Part shown: positions 25,688 to 35,771 of the stretch, one piece after another | Layout: every line of letters starts with the position of its first letter | How positions within the stretch are numbered: position 1 is the first letter of the stretch | Assembly: GCA_001898145.1 (NCBI GenBank) | Contig: MKSR01000029.1 | Location: forward strand, 434,001-498,000 | DNA length: 64,000 nucleotides | Source of the DNA: Dyadobacter sp. 50-39 | GTDB taxonomy: Bacteria > Bacteroidota > Bacteroidia > Cytophagales > Spirosomataceae | Direction: 5' to 3' | Notes under the pieces: generated by a model | Database searches by the model: none | What the model was told of the DNA's origin: nothing | The model's input: only the letters and a program-made list of their open reading frames with translations | Translations under genes and position numbers: made by a program

Positions 25688-28116
25688 TTATTCACTTCTC
25701 AAACTTTTTACCGGATCCATCCATGCCGCTTTCATGGCCTGATAGCTCACCGTCGCAAGTGTGAGCACGAGCGCTCCTGCGGCTGCGAGAACGAATATCC
25801 ACCAGCTGATTTCGGTGCGGTACTGGTAGTTTTGGAGCCATTCACTCATCGAATACCAGGCCAGCGGTGAGGCGATGAGGCTGGCAATGGCTACCAGTAA
25901 AACGAAATCTTTGGAAAGCAGCCCCCACAATGCGGCTAATGAAGCGCCCAGGACTTTACGGATGCCTATTTCCCTCGTGCGTTGTTCCGCGGTAAAGGAA
26001 GCCAGCCCGAATAAGCCGAGGCAACTGATGAGCACAGCCAATAGGGCGAAAAAACCTGCCAGTTTCCCGATCCGCTCCTCAGTCCTGAACTTGGCGTCAT
26101 ACTCCACGTCGGCGAACTTATACTCGAAGGGCGCGGCGGGAACCAGCTTCCTGAAAACCTGCTCGATCACCGGCAGGGCCACGGCGGAACTTACCTGGGG
26201 ATTCAGTCTGATATTGATCCAGTTGGGCGAACCGAACAGAAAGAAAACAGTCGGCTTAACGGGCGCAAACGGCGACTCCATCACCATGTCCTTCACCACG
26301 CCCAGTACCGTGAACGATTTGCGAATGTTATCCGTCATCCATTGACTTTTCCAGGAAACCACCATTCCTACCGGATTGGCAACGCCCAGCAAACGCGCTG
26401 CCGATTCGTTGATGACGAAGCCAGAGGAATCGGAAGCGAGGTTTTTCGAAAAGTTGCGGCCACCAACAAATTGCCAGCCGGCCGTTTGGGCATATTCCGG
26501 CGAAACCGTCAGCGTGGCGAAGGTTTCAACAAAACCTTCGGGCATTCCCTCCCAGCTGAAACCTTCGTTGGAAGACCATACACCGGTTACCGGGCTTTGC
26601 GACTCGGCCACCTCTTCTACCATGCCGGTATTCCTCAATTCGCTGCGGAACAGGTCGGTTTTTCCGTAGAAATCATCGGTTTTCATGGGTACCATCAGCA
26701 AACCATCACGCGAGTAGCCCACGGGTCTTTCCTTCGCAAACCGGATTTGCCTGTAAACAATCTGGTACAGATGATAAGCGTGACGGAAATAGTGAATTGC
26801 AGCACCACCAGCACTTGCCGTGGCGTGTAAGCAAATGGACCGAAATGCGTCCTTAGCGAACTGCCGGAGCCTTTCAGCACCTTTACAGGTTGAAAAGAAG
26901 TAAGGTAAATGGCCGGGTAGCCGCCCGCGAGCACGGACGTGGCGATGATGAAAACTGCGCTGCAAATCCAGAAATAGAAGTTATCCCAGGGAATAACCAT
27001 TTGCTTGGCCGCCAGCTCATTGAACCAGGGCAGGGACAATACCGCCCCCACCAAAGCGACGAAAAATGATAACAGCACCACCAGGAAAGATTCACTGAAA
27101 AATTGCCCGACGAGCTGCATCCGCAAGGAACCGATGGCCTTGCGTACGCCCACCTCACGCGCCCGCTTCTCCGACCGTGCGGTGCTCAGGTTTACAAAGT
27201 TGATGCAGGCCAGCAACAGTACAAAAAAGCCGATCAGACCAACCATCCAGATGTATTTGACGGGCCCGTCCCCCACCGCTCCATTCCGGAAATCGGAATA
27301 CAGGTGCCAGTCTTTCATCGGATGCACCCACATTTCGGGGCGGGTAGCCGTTTCTTCCCGCATATCGTCCATTTTCCGGATCGCGCTGAGTTCGGAAAGG
27401 CGGATGGCTTCGCTGGCCGTTTTAAAGTCTGTACGGTCCGCAAGTTCCACGTAGACGCAAATGGCGTGATTATCCCATTTCTTGTCCCGCATATACTGGT
27501 TCTTTTCTAAAAAGTAGTCCCACGAACCCATGAACTGCACGTTGCTAAACTTCGTGTTTTGCGGAAAATCCTCGTAAATGCCTGTTACTTTCAGGTTGAA
27601 ATCGGTGTCGAGCTTCACCAGTTTGTTCATCGGGTCCGAATCCCCGAACAGCGCTCGGGCGGTAGACTGCGAGAGGATAATGCCTTGCCGGTCTTCCAAC
27701 GCCGACAGCGAGCCCCGCACCATTCTGAGCGAAAACAGCTCCGGTGCACCGGCATCGACGAACTGACCGTTGCGTGACAGTTTCGTATCCCCGGCCGTCA
27801 GTACCCGTTCCCCTGTTTGGGTGGAAGCGATTATGTGCTTAAAATGACTGGCATAATGCGTTTTCAGCTCCGCGATAAAAGGTACCGGCAGCGAGAACCA
27901 GGTTTTCTTTTCCCCATTCTCCACCCTGTCTTGAAGGATCTGACCGACTCTATCATACTTTTTGAAATACCTGTTAAAAGAAAGCTCATCGTAAATCCAC
28001 AGGCCAATCAATATCGCCACACCCATCCCTATTGCCAATCCACCCATATTGATCGCCGAATAACCCTTATTTTTCCAAAGATTACGGAAGATGATTTTGC
28101 TATAGCTCTTTAACAT
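25688..28116 (-). pseudogene. double FtsX/MacB-type permease (paralogue 5), single-base frameshift
   Basis: Two overlapping frames together cover one permease. The 5' part (28116 down to 26695) gives the start MLKSYSKIIFRNLWKNKGY, TM1-5 and the motif RAREVGVRKAIGS, then derails after FTISVTLIICT. The 3' part resumes at IVYRQIRFAKERPVGYSRDG and runs through the second periplasmic domain, RTREIGIRKVLGAS and the tail DPVKSLRSE at 25688. Total length 2429 bp is one base short of 810 codons, so a one-base deletion in about 26758-26770 explains everything. It belongs with paralogues 3 and 9. The reading is otherwise intact, so the loss is recent, or a sequencing error, or (less likely) a recoding site. 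Confidence 0.85.
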
Positions 28117-28161
28117 GATGTAGTTTATTTAAGAAAGGCAAGGGATTTATACTTTCTCGCT

Positions 28162-30579
28162 TTATTCCGCTTTAAGTGACTTCACAGGATTAACCAGCGC
28201 GGCTTTAATGCTCTGAAAACTCACCGTGAGCAATGCGACACTGATCGATAGGATACCAGCAAGCACAAATACCCACCATTCAATATCGGTCTTATAGGCG
28301 AAATCCGAAAGCCATTTGCTCATGCCATACCAGGCCAGCGGCGAGGCAATGACGATGGCGATAATGACAAGCTTTACGAAATCTTTCGACAGAAGCGACA
28401 CAATGCTGAACACCGAGGCACCCAGCACCTTGCGGACGCCTATTTCCTTGGTACGCTGGAGGGTCGTAAAGGCAGCCAGCCCGAACAAACCGAGACATGC
28501 GATCATAACCGCGAGCCCGGCGAAAATGGCGAACAGCTTACCTATCCGCTGCTCCGATTCGTACATTTTGTCGAAACGCTCATCCAGGAAGGAATAGGCG
28601 AATGGATTGTCTGATGTGGCCTTCCAGGTCTTTTCCACTATTTTGAGCAAGCTGGGAATGTCCTTTGTTTTAATGCGGATAGCCATCTGGTACTGGTCGC
28701 CGCCATAGAAAATCACCAGTGGGGCAATCCGTTCGTGCATGGAGCGGAAATGGAAATCTTTGATAACCCCTACTACCGTGTATAGCCGCTTGCTTTCCGG
28801 AGTGCCATTACCGATGGTCCGGATACGTTTTCCGATCGGGCTTTTCCAGCCAAACTGAATGGCTGCCGATTCATTAATCAGCACCGATGCGCTATCGCCC
28901 CCGGAAGTCCGGGAAAAATTACGGCCTGAAACCAAGCCGATGCCCAGTGTTTTCAGATAGTCCTCGTCGGCCTGGTAGGTAGTTGTGCGGTACGGCGTGA
29001 TGTTGTTATCGGCATTTTCGGGCAGGAACCCGTCCGTGCTGTTGTTGGAGGAACCCGCAGGCATATAACCAGCGAAGGTCACGCTGCTCACGCCCGCAAG
29101 GCTGCCGAGCTGCTGCTTGAAAGCCCTGGCCTTGTCGCCCAGCAGATAGGTATCATGCAGGATCAGCACCTGGTCTTTGTCAAAACCCACATTCTTATTC
29201 TGGATAAAACGAAGCTGCTGGTACACCACCATTGTGCCGATAATCATCGCGATGGAAACCACAAATTGAATGGTGACGAGCGTATTCCGGAGCCAGCCGC
29301 TCTTTACTCCCGACTGAATGCTCCCTTTCAGCACCGCCACCGGCCTGAATGCCGAAAGGAAGAATGCCGGATAGCTTCCCGCAAGCAGCCCCACGACCAC
29401 GCAGCCAGCCAATGCAGAAGCGATCACCCGGCCATTCAGAATCGATTGCAGATCGAACTGCTTGCCGGCCAGATTATTGAAGCCGGGAAGTATCAGCACC
29501 ACCAGCGCGAATGCCGCCAGGAGCGCGAAGAGTGTCACCAAAACCGATTCGGTAAGGAATTGCGCCATCAGTTGCTGGCGCACCGAGCCCATTACCTTCC
29601 GAACCCCCACTTCCTTCGCCCGGCCCGCCGAACCCGCGGTGGAGAGGTTCATGAAGTTGATACACGCAATGAGCAGGATGAATGCCGCGATGGCCGTGAA
29701 TATGTAAATGTATTTGATGTTGCTATTCCCTTCCAGCTCATTTTCGAGGTTGGAAGTGAGGTGAATGTCCGTTAAAGGCTGTAATCCGATACCGAACCTG
29801 TCGCCCTTACGGATATACTCGTCATAGCTCATACCGAGAAATTCCTGGATTTCGGGACCGATGTATTTCCGCACCAGCTGCGGCATCTGGGCCGTCAGTT
29901 TCCCGACGGGATATCCTTTGCGCAAAAGCACATAGGTATGCGCACCGCTCGACAGCCATTTTTCTCCCAGCGTGACGGATTTCATCGAGCCGAAGAAATC
30001 GTAGTGAAAATGCGAATTGGAAGGTACATCCTCGCACACACCCGTTACCCGTACCGGGCCAAGCGTTCCCATTTCGAGGCTCTTGCCTATCGGGTCCTCG
30101 CTTCCAAAGTATTTCAATGCGGTGGATTTCGTCAGAACGACGGTCTTTGGCTCTTTGAGCACGCTGTTCGCGTCGCCTTTCAAAAGCGCCACGGAAAAGA
30201 AATTAAAAAAGTTGGAGTCGGTAAAAATGACGCGTTCTTCCAGGAAACGCTTCTCACCATTCCGGACCAGAAACGTGCCGCCGGTGCTGAACCTCGTGTA
30301 CGCCTCTACGCCCGGGTAATCGTGCATGAGCGCCGGCCCTGCGGGCGCGGAAGCCCCCGCGAGGTTGATATCGTTACCACCAATGCGGCCATGTAATGTC
30401 ACCCTGAAAATGCGATCGGCATTCCGATTGAAGCGGTCGTAGCTCAGCTCGTGCTGCACGAAGAGGAGGATCAGCATACAAGTCGCCAATCCGATAGCCA
30501 GCCCGAAAATGTTGATGGAAGCGAATGCCTTCTTGTTCCAGAGGCTCCGGAGCGCGATTTTCAGATAACTGGATAGCAT
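28162..30579 (-). CDS. double FtsX/MacB-type permease (paralogue 6)
   Basis: 805 residues, first gene of the five-permease unit driven by promoter B. N-terminus MLSSYLKIALRSLWNKKAF. First coupling motif RAKEVGVRKVMGS preceded by an unusual AGSAGRAKE (most paralogues have ARSxKRAKE); second is RTKEIGVRKVLGAS. The second periplasmic domain contains GYMPAGSSNNSTDGF, a Ser/Asn-rich insert. Tail NPVKSLKAE. Closest in style to paralogues 7 and 16 (FNFFSVALLKGD, KYFGSEDPIGKSL). The gap to paralogue 5 is 45 bp. Confidence 0.92.
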   Translation of the reverse strand: MLSSYLKIALRSLWNKKAFASINIFGLAIGLATCMLILLFVQHELSYDRFNRNADRIFRVTLHGRIGGNDINLAGASAPAGPALMHDYPGVEAYTRFSTGGTFLVRNGEKRFLEERVIFTDSNFFNFFSVALLKGDANSVLKEPKTVVLTKSTALKYFGSEDPIGKSLEMGTLGPVRVTGVCEDVPSNSHFHYDFFGSMKSVTLGEKWLSSGAHTYVLLRKGYPVGKLTAQMPQLVRKYIGPEIQEFLGMSYDEYIRKGDRFGIGLQPLTDIHLTSNLENELEGNSNIKYIYIFTAIAAFILLIACINFMNLSTAGSAGRAKEVGVRKVMGSVRQQLMAQFLTESVLVTLFALLAAFALVVLILPGFNNLAGKQFDLQSILNGRVIASALAGCVVVGLLAGSYPAFFLSAFRPVAVLKGSIQSGVKSGWLRNTLVTIQFVVSIAMIIGTMVVYQQLRFIQNKNVGFDKDQVLILHDTYLLGDKARAFKQQLGSLAGVSSVTFAGYMPAGSSNNSTDGFLPENADNNITPYRTTTYQADEDYLKTLGIGLVSGRNFSRTSGGDSASVLINESAAIQFGWKSPIGKRIRTIGNGTPESKRLYTVVGVIKDFHFRSMHERIAPLVIFYGGDQYQMAIRIKTKDIPSLLKIVEKTWKATSDNPFAYSFLDERFDKMYESEQRIGKLFAIFAGLAVMIACLGLFGLAAFTTLQRTKEIGVRKVLGASVFSIVSLLSKDFVKLVIIAIVIASPLAWYGMSKWLSDFAYKTDIEWWVFVLAGILSISVALLTVSFQSIKAALVNPVKSLKAE

Positions 30580-30626
30580 AACAGGGCCGGTTACAGGGAT
30601 GGATGGATGTATTACCCCATTCCACA

Positions 30627-30642
30627 GTCAAATTATGCACCA
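30627..30642 (-). promoter_or_regulatory. sigma-54-like promoter B (permeases 6 to 2)
   Basis: Minus strand TGGTGCATAATTTGAC, preceded by C. This is the best match of the five to TGGCACG-N4-TTGCA: TGG, N4 spacing and TTG are all in place. It lies 61 bp from the start codon. Confidence 0.6.
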
Positions 30643-30707
30643 GCCAGAACTATCTAATCAATTAACTGAAAATCAATTTATTACATTTAAATAAAACAAA
30701 TCGATGG

Positions 30708-30744
30708 TGTTCAGTATCGGACACGTCCCGTTCGATATGGAACG
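30708..30744 (-). promoter_or_regulatory. upstream palindromes B (TGTYC-N6-GRACA)
   Basis: TGTTCAGTATCGGACA (30708-30723), centre 75 bp from the -24 GG. A degenerate copy CGTTCGATATGGAACG (30729-30744) lies 21 bp further upstream and is embedded in a longer hairpin. Confidence 0.7.
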
Positions 30745-30749
30745 GGACG
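30724..30749. terminator. hairpin between permeases 7 and 6, possible terminator
   Basis: Perfect 10-bp stem CGTCCCGTTC (30724-30733) / GAACGGGACG (30740-30749), 6-nt loop, 12 bp beyond the stop of permease 7. No T-tract follows, so it may serve as an operator as much as a terminator. Confidence 0.45.
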
Positions 30750-30761
30750 CGCCGCGCCGGA

Positions 30762-33143
30762 CTATTCGCTCCGCAAACTCTTGACGGGGTTCATCACCGC
30801 GGCCCTGATACTCTGAAAACTGACCGTTATGAAAGCAATGGCTACGGACAACACCGCCGCTGCCACAAAAACCCACCAGTAAATATCGGTGCGGTAGGCG
30901 AAATTTTCCAGCCAGCGGTCCATTCCAAAATAGGCAATGGGCGATGCCACCACGAATGCGATGATTACCAGTTTGAGAAAATCTATGGAAAGCAGGCCTA
31001 CGATGCTGGCAATAGACGCCCCCATTACCTTCCGCACGCCGATTTCCTTGGTACGCTGCATGGTGCTGTACGATGCCAGCCCGAGTAAACCAAGACAGGA
31101 AATGAATATTGCCAGGATCGCGAAATTGAGGAACAGCTTCTCGAAGCGCTCCTCGCTGCGGTACTGCCTGTCGAAGAATTCATCCATAAAATAGTAGCTG
31201 AACGGCCGGCCGGGAATCAACGTTTTCCATTTCTCTTCCACCGTCGCGACGGCCTCCTTCAAACGGTTACCTTCGATCTTGACCGACACGAGATCGGTAC
31301 CGCCCGGTTCTATACGCATGGTGAGCGGCTTGATAGTTTCCTGTAACGAACGGAAATGGAAGTCTTTGATTACCCCGACAATTTTGCCCTCACGCCCCCA
31401 TTGCCTGAAACGGCGGCCAATGGCATCTTCGGGTTTGGCATAGCCAAAAAGCTTTGTCGCCGCTTCGTTGACCACCATCGCCTGGGTTGTATCGGTGCCG
31501 AATTCTTTAGAAAACGGTCGGCCGGCTGCCATTTTCAGGCCAAACTGCGGAATATAGTCGAAGTCGACAAAGTAGAGGTCCAGGTTGGCGACCTGCAATT
31601 CGCCGCTTCTGTTCTCGATTTCTGAGTATGCCCCGCGATTGGGGCCTCCGGGAACACTCGATGATGCAGCCGTGGATTTAATACCTGAAATCCCTCGCAG
31701 CGATTCCTTGAATGCCTCGCGTTTCGGATCGCCTTCGGTATTGATCACCAGCATTTGGTCTTTGCTGAAACCAAGGTCACGGTTGCGCATATAGTTCATC
31801 TGGATGTAGACGATCATTGTAGCGATGATGAGCGCGATGGAAATCGCAAACTGAAACGTTACCAGCCCTTTTCTCAACAAAACACCTTTAAAGCTGGTCG
31901 TAAACCGGCCTTTCAGCACTGTTACCGGCTCGAAAGACGACAATACCAGCGCAGGATAAATGCCCGCCAGAACGCCGATCACTACGGCTGCCAACAGCAT
32001 GTACACCAGAAACGACGGCTCGGCAAAAATGCTCGTAACGATCACTTTTCCGGCCAGGTTGTTGAACATCGGAACCAGCGCCGAGGAAAGGGCAATTGAA
32101 AATACGAGGGCAATGAGGCATAGCAGCACCGACTCGCTTACAAACTGCCTCGCGACCAGTCCTTTGGCGGCGCCCACCACTTTTCGGATGCCTACTTCCT
32201 TGGCGCGCTCCGCAGAGCGTGCGGTGGTGAGGTTCACAAAATTGATGCAGGCGATGAGCAGGATGAACACCGCCACCACCGAGAAAACATAAACGTTGCT
32301 CAGGCTGCCCTTCTCAGGCACGTCCCGCTCGGAATGTAAATGCACATCGGCCAGCGGTTCGAGGAAAAGCTTATAGGACATTTTTTCTTCCCGCATAAAC
32401 TTACCCACATGGCGTTCCAGGTAGTTGGGAAACTTTTGTTCCAAAGTTTTAAAGTCTGTTCCGGGTTTCAGGAGCAGGTAGGTCGTCGCGCCGAAATTGC
32501 CCCATGCCTCGTCGATCCCCCGATTGAAACGCGTCGTCATGGTGGTCATGGACACGAACATATCCCCTTTGATCAGCGAATTTTCCGGAATGTCTTTCAT
32601 TATGCCCGTAACCCTGGCAGGCAAGCCCTCTCCCGAAAGCAGTACGGTCTGCCCGACCGGGTCGCTGTCACCGAAGTACTTACGCGCGGCTTTTTCCGTA
32701 AAAACGAGGCTCAGCGGCTCTTTGAGAGCCGTGTTGGGATCACCCTGGATCAGTTTGAAATCGAATACACGAAAAAACGACGAATCGGCAAAAACCGTCG
32801 CTTCTTCCTGAAACTTGATATCCCCTTTCCGCACCAGGAAACTACCGCCATTAATGCGTGTATAGGCCTCTACCTCGGGAAAATCCTGTTTGATAGTCGG
32901 GCCGTAGGCCCAGGAGGTAATGCCTGCGTGAATGGTTTCCGAAGGCGTGATTACATCCGTAACCAGCCGGTAAATGCGGTCCGATTTGGTGTGAAACGCG
33001 TCATAGGTAAGCTCGAAATTGACGTAGATGGAAATCAGCAAACAGGCCGACATACCTACGGTGAGGCCCATGATGTTGATCAGTGAAAAAATCTTGTGCT
33101 TCCACAGGTTCCGGAAGGCAATTTTGAAATAGTTTCTTAACAT
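30762..33143 (-). CDS. double FtsX/MacB-type permease (paralogue 7)
   Basis: 793 residues starting MLRNYFKIAFRNLWKHK. The first periplasmic domain contains FRVFDFKLIQGDPNTALKEP and ends with VHLHSERDVPEKG before TM2. Coupling motifs RAKEVGIRKVVGA and RTKEIGVRKVMGAS. In place of the common FTAEQRTKE the stretch before the second motif is YSTMQRTKE. Tail NPVKSLRSE. Second gene of the two-permease unit under promoter C, 27 bp after paralogue 8. Confidence 0.92.
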   Translation of the reverse strand: MLRNYFKIAFRNLWKHKIFSLINIMGLTVGMSACLLISIYVNFELTYDAFHTKSDRIYRLVTDVITPSETIHAGITSWAYGPTIKQDFPEVEAYTRINGGSFLVRKGDIKFQEEATVFADSSFFRVFDFKLIQGDPNTALKEPLSLVFTEKAARKYFGDSDPVGQTVLLSGEGLPARVTGIMKDIPENSLIKGDMFVSMTTMTTRFNRGIDEAWGNFGATTYLLLKPGTDFKTLEQKFPNYLERHVGKFMREEKMSYKLFLEPLADVHLHSERDVPEKGSLSNVYVFSVVAVFILLIACINFVNLTTARSAERAKEVGIRKVVGAAKGLVARQFVSESVLLCLIALVFSIALSSALVPMFNNLAGKVIVTSIFAEPSFLVYMLLAAVVIGVLAGIYPALVLSSFEPVTVLKGRFTTSFKGVLLRKGLVTFQFAISIALIIATMIVYIQMNYMRNRDLGFSKDQMLVINTEGDPKREAFKESLRGISGIKSTAASSSVPGGPNRGAYSEIENRSGELQVANLDLYFVDFDYIPQFGLKMAAGRPFSKEFGTDTTQAMVVNEAATKLFGYAKPEDAIGRRFRQWGREGKIVGVIKDFHFRSLQETIKPLTMRIEPGGTDLVSVKIEGNRLKEAVATVEEKWKTLIPGRPFSYYFMDEFFDRQYRSEERFEKLFLNFAILAIFISCLGLLGLASYSTMQRTKEIGVRKVMGASIASIVGLLSIDFLKLVIIAFVVASPIAYFGMDRWLENFAYRTDIYWWVFVAAAVLSVAIAFITVSFQSIRAAVMNPVKSLRSE

Positions 33144-33170
33144 GGCTGTCAGGTAAATTGGTTGAATTAG

Positions 33171-35546
33171 CTAGTCGTTCTTTAATGATGCCGCGGGGTT
33201 AATCATGGCTGCCTGAATGGCTTTGAAACCCACAGTGAGCAAGGTGAGGAGCAGCATCGCGCCGATCGTGAGGAAAGGCGCCCATACCGGGACGCTGATC
33301 CGATAGGCAAAGTCCTGCAACCAGTGCGACATGAAATAACAAGCGGCCGGCATGGCGATCACCCCTGAAATAAGTACCAGCACGACAAACTCCCTGGAAA
33401 GCATTCCGACGATGCCTGCGGCCGATGCACCCAAAACTTTCCGAATACCGATTTCCTTGGTGCGGGTTTCGGTGGTAAAAGTAATAAGGCCGAAAAGCCC
33501 CATGCAAGCGATGAAAATGGCAAGTGCGGTAAACGCAGAAAACATACCCGAGAGCCGCATTTCATTTTGGAAAGTGTCATTGAATGCGTCGTCCAGGAAG
33601 TAATATTCGAAGGGTGTTTCCAGATCGTATTTTTTGAAAAGGCGGCCTATTGCCTTCACATTGGCTGCCATGTCGGCACGCGCGTCCATCCTCACATACA
33701 TCACGCCCCGGGAAGCGCCGGGCATACGGAGCATATTGGTGGTATCTCCGGCCACCGACAGCATCATGGCTTTGGTACCGTGCTGCACGTCCGAAAAATC
33801 GAAATTCTTCACGATCCCGTCCACCGCCACTCCGCTTATAATGGGCTGACCGAGCGGATCGCCTTTGATACCCAGCTCGGTTACGGCGAGCTCGTTCAGC
33901 AAGGCCTGGTTGCGCCGGCCGCCTTCGGCTGTCGGCGGCGTTTTCCATTGGAGCCCCAGGGTATTTACAAACTGCTCATCCACCACCATTTGTGCGAGGG
34001 CAATGTCCTTTTTGGTGATTTTGTTGGGGACAAAAAACATGTTGTACCCTTTGAAAAGGCCCACATTGGCGAAAGCGGCATTTGTAACGCCGGCTTGCTG
34101 CCTCAGCGCATTCCGGAATGGCTTGTAGTTTGCAGCCATCGACGGTCCGACCGGGATACTCAGCACCTGTTCTTTGTTGAGGCCGAGTTCTTTCCGCTGC
34201 ATGAAAGTGAGCTGCTCGCGCACGATAAGGCTACCGACGACCAGTGCCATGGAAACGGCAAATTGGACAACGGTAAACGCGCGCCGCACGCCTACGCCAC
34301 CGATGTTGCCGGTAAACCGGCCTTTGATCACTTCCAGGGGTGCAAAACCGGACAGTACGAAGGCCGGGTAACTTCCGGCTGCCAATGCGGTAAGGGCCAG
34401 CAGGCCCGCCAGGAAGGATAGAAAGAACGGTGATACCACGAAAGCGGTGTCAATTTTCAAGCCCAGCAATGCGTAAAATGGTGTGCTCAGGTAAACCACC
34501 ATCAGCAATCCCAAACCGAAAGCCAGCGCACACACCAGTGCGGATTCCATATAAAACTGGCCTCCCAGGCCGGCCCGCGTGGCCCCGACCACCTTCCTCA
34601 CGCCTACCTCACGTGCCCGCTGGGTCGCACGCGCGGTGGTGAGGCTCATGTAATTGAACAACGCGAGCAGCAGGATTGCCATGGCGGCGGCTGCGAAAAT
34701 GGGGATAAGTTTGCTATTTCCGGAGTCGGTAAATGCGCCGCCGAGGTGCATGTCGTCCAGGCTTTCGAGCACGTATTGCGGTTTAAGATTCTGGCCTTCT
34801 TTCAGCGGGTTGAGGCCATTGATACTCCTTTCCACCAGCGCTTTGGACGTTCCGGGATTGAGCAGTAAATACACATTAAAATTGCCGGCGCCGGCTTCCC
34901 AATTGTTCCGGTTGGCCTCGCTCAGCCTGGGATATGTAGCATTTGAAATCACAAAATCGAAATCCAGGGAAGAATTGGACGGCGGGTCCTGCGCCACACC
35001 CGTAATCTGAAGAAGGTGTTTTCCTTCATACCGCAGCGTCTTTCCGATAACATCGGTATTGCCAAAGTATTTCAGGGCCGCCCGCTCCGACACCACCATT
35101 TTAAAAGGCTCCCGCAATGCGTCCGCATTGCCTTCTGCAAGCGGGAAAGTGAACACGCTGAAAAACGACGGGTCCGCAAACATGACATTCTTTTCGAGCA
35201 CCGCTTCCTCCTGACGCGCCGGGTTCTCCATCGCGACGCTCCGGTAGGAAGGCAAAATCCTGACGAAATCCGCTACCTGTGGTGTGCCTTCTGCCACCGC
35301 CGGCCCGAAACTGGCAGCAAAGGAGTTCATTTGAAACTCATTGTCGCCCATTTTCACCTTGCCAAGCACCCGGTGAATGTCGCAGTGACGGGCATGAAAC
35401 CGGTCGAAACTATGCTCATGCACCACAAACATCAGGATCAGCGTAGACACGCATATCCCCGCAGCGAGCCCAAAGACGTTGATGAGCGAATACATTTTGT
35501 GCCGGAAAAGGCTTCGAATGGCAATTTTCAGGTAGTTTTTGAGCAT
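33171..35546 (-). CDS. double FtsX/MacB-type permease (paralogue 8), divergent tail
   Basis: 791 residues from ATG 35546 (MLKNYLKIAIRSLFRHK). The frame is open to 35582, but the predicted transcription start of promoter C is near 35580, so the internal ATG is right. It is the most divergent by its tail, NPAASLKND instead of NPVKSLRSE, and by SLTTARATQRAREVGVRK, where most have NLSTARSxKRAKE. The second coupling motif is RTKEIGIRKVLGAS. The second periplasmic domain is short and lacks the usual VxGRNFS block, having LQWKTPPTAEGG. Lead gene of a two-permease unit, divergent from the DUF4143 ATPase gene. Confidence 0.92.
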   Translation of the reverse strand: MLKNYLKIAIRSLFRHKMYSLINVFGLAAGICVSTLILMFVVHEHSFDRFHARHCDIHRVLGKVKMGDNEFQMNSFAASFGPAVAEGTPQVADFVRILPSYRSVAMENPARQEEAVLEKNVMFADPSFFSVFTFPLAEGNADALREPFKMVVSERAALKYFGNTDVIGKTLRYEGKHLLQITGVAQDPPSNSSLDFDFVISNATYPRLSEANRNNWEAGAGNFNVYLLLNPGTSKALVERSINGLNPLKEGQNLKPQYVLESLDDMHLGGAFTDSGNSKLIPIFAAAAMAILLLALFNYMSLTTARATQRAREVGVRKVVGATRAGLGGQFYMESALVCALAFGLGLLMVVYLSTPFYALLGLKIDTAFVVSPFFLSFLAGLLALTALAAGSYPAFVLSGFAPLEVIKGRFTGNIGGVGVRRAFTVVQFAVSMALVVGSLIVREQLTFMQRKELGLNKEQVLSIPVGPSMAANYKPFRNALRQQAGVTNAAFANVGLFKGYNMFFVPNKITKKDIALAQMVVDEQFVNTLGLQWKTPPTAEGGRRNQALLNELAVTELGIKGDPLGQPIISGVAVDGIVKNFDFSDVQHGTKAMMLSVAGDTTNMLRMPGASRGVMYVRMDARADMAANVKAIGRLFKKYDLETPFEYYFLDDAFNDTFQNEMRLSGMFSAFTALAIFIACMGLFGLITFTTETRTKEIGIRKVLGASAAGIVGMLSREFVVLVLISGVIAMPAACYFMSHWLQDFAYRISVPVWAPFLTIGAMLLLTLLTVGFKAIQAAMINPAASLKND

Positions 35547-35590
35547 AATCCTGGGTCGCAAGGTTTGGGCTGTTGTCTGCATCGACCGGT

Positions 35591-35606
35591 CAACAAATTC
35601 GTACCA
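35591..35606 (-). promoter_or_regulatory. sigma-54-like promoter C (permeases 8 and 7)
   Basis: Minus strand TGGTACGAATTTGTTG, preceded by T. Almost the same as promoter A over 16 bases (AATTTGTTG shared). 58 bp from the start codon. Confidence 0.52.
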
Positions 35607-35649
35607 ATATTCAAAATATCTGAATAGCAGTCATTTACAAAAGAATAAG

Positions 35650-35665
35650 TGTTCAAAAGCGGACA
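35650..35665 (-). promoter_or_regulatory. upstream palindrome C (TGTYC-N6-GRACA)
   Basis: TGTTCAAAAGCGGACA, centre 53 bp from the -24 GG, the shortest distance of the five. No good second copy at 20 bp; a lone TGTTC half-site is at 35676-35680. Confidence 0.68.
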
Positions 35666-35723
35666 ATAACTATGTTGTTCATTTATAAAATATAAAAGTG
35701 TACATTAGTAATAGACGCTTTTG

Positions 35724-35754
35724 TTTGATAGCAAAAAACAAATTTATACATTTG
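35724..35754 (+). promoter_or_regulatory. Bacteroidota housekeeping-type promoter of the DUF4143 ATPase gene
   Basis: TTTG (35724-35727), 19-bp spacer, TACATTTG (35747-35754): a full match to TTTG-N19-21-TAnnTTTG. Transcription would start about 35761, ten bases before the ATG. Confidence 0.72.
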
Positions 35755-35771
35755 AATCATTAACCTGAGCC

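Noticed and set aside
26695-26965. Programmed frameshift in permease 5
   Set aside because: No slippery heptamer followed by a stable stem was seen at the shift, and no other paralogue has a break there. A plain one-base deletion is simpler.
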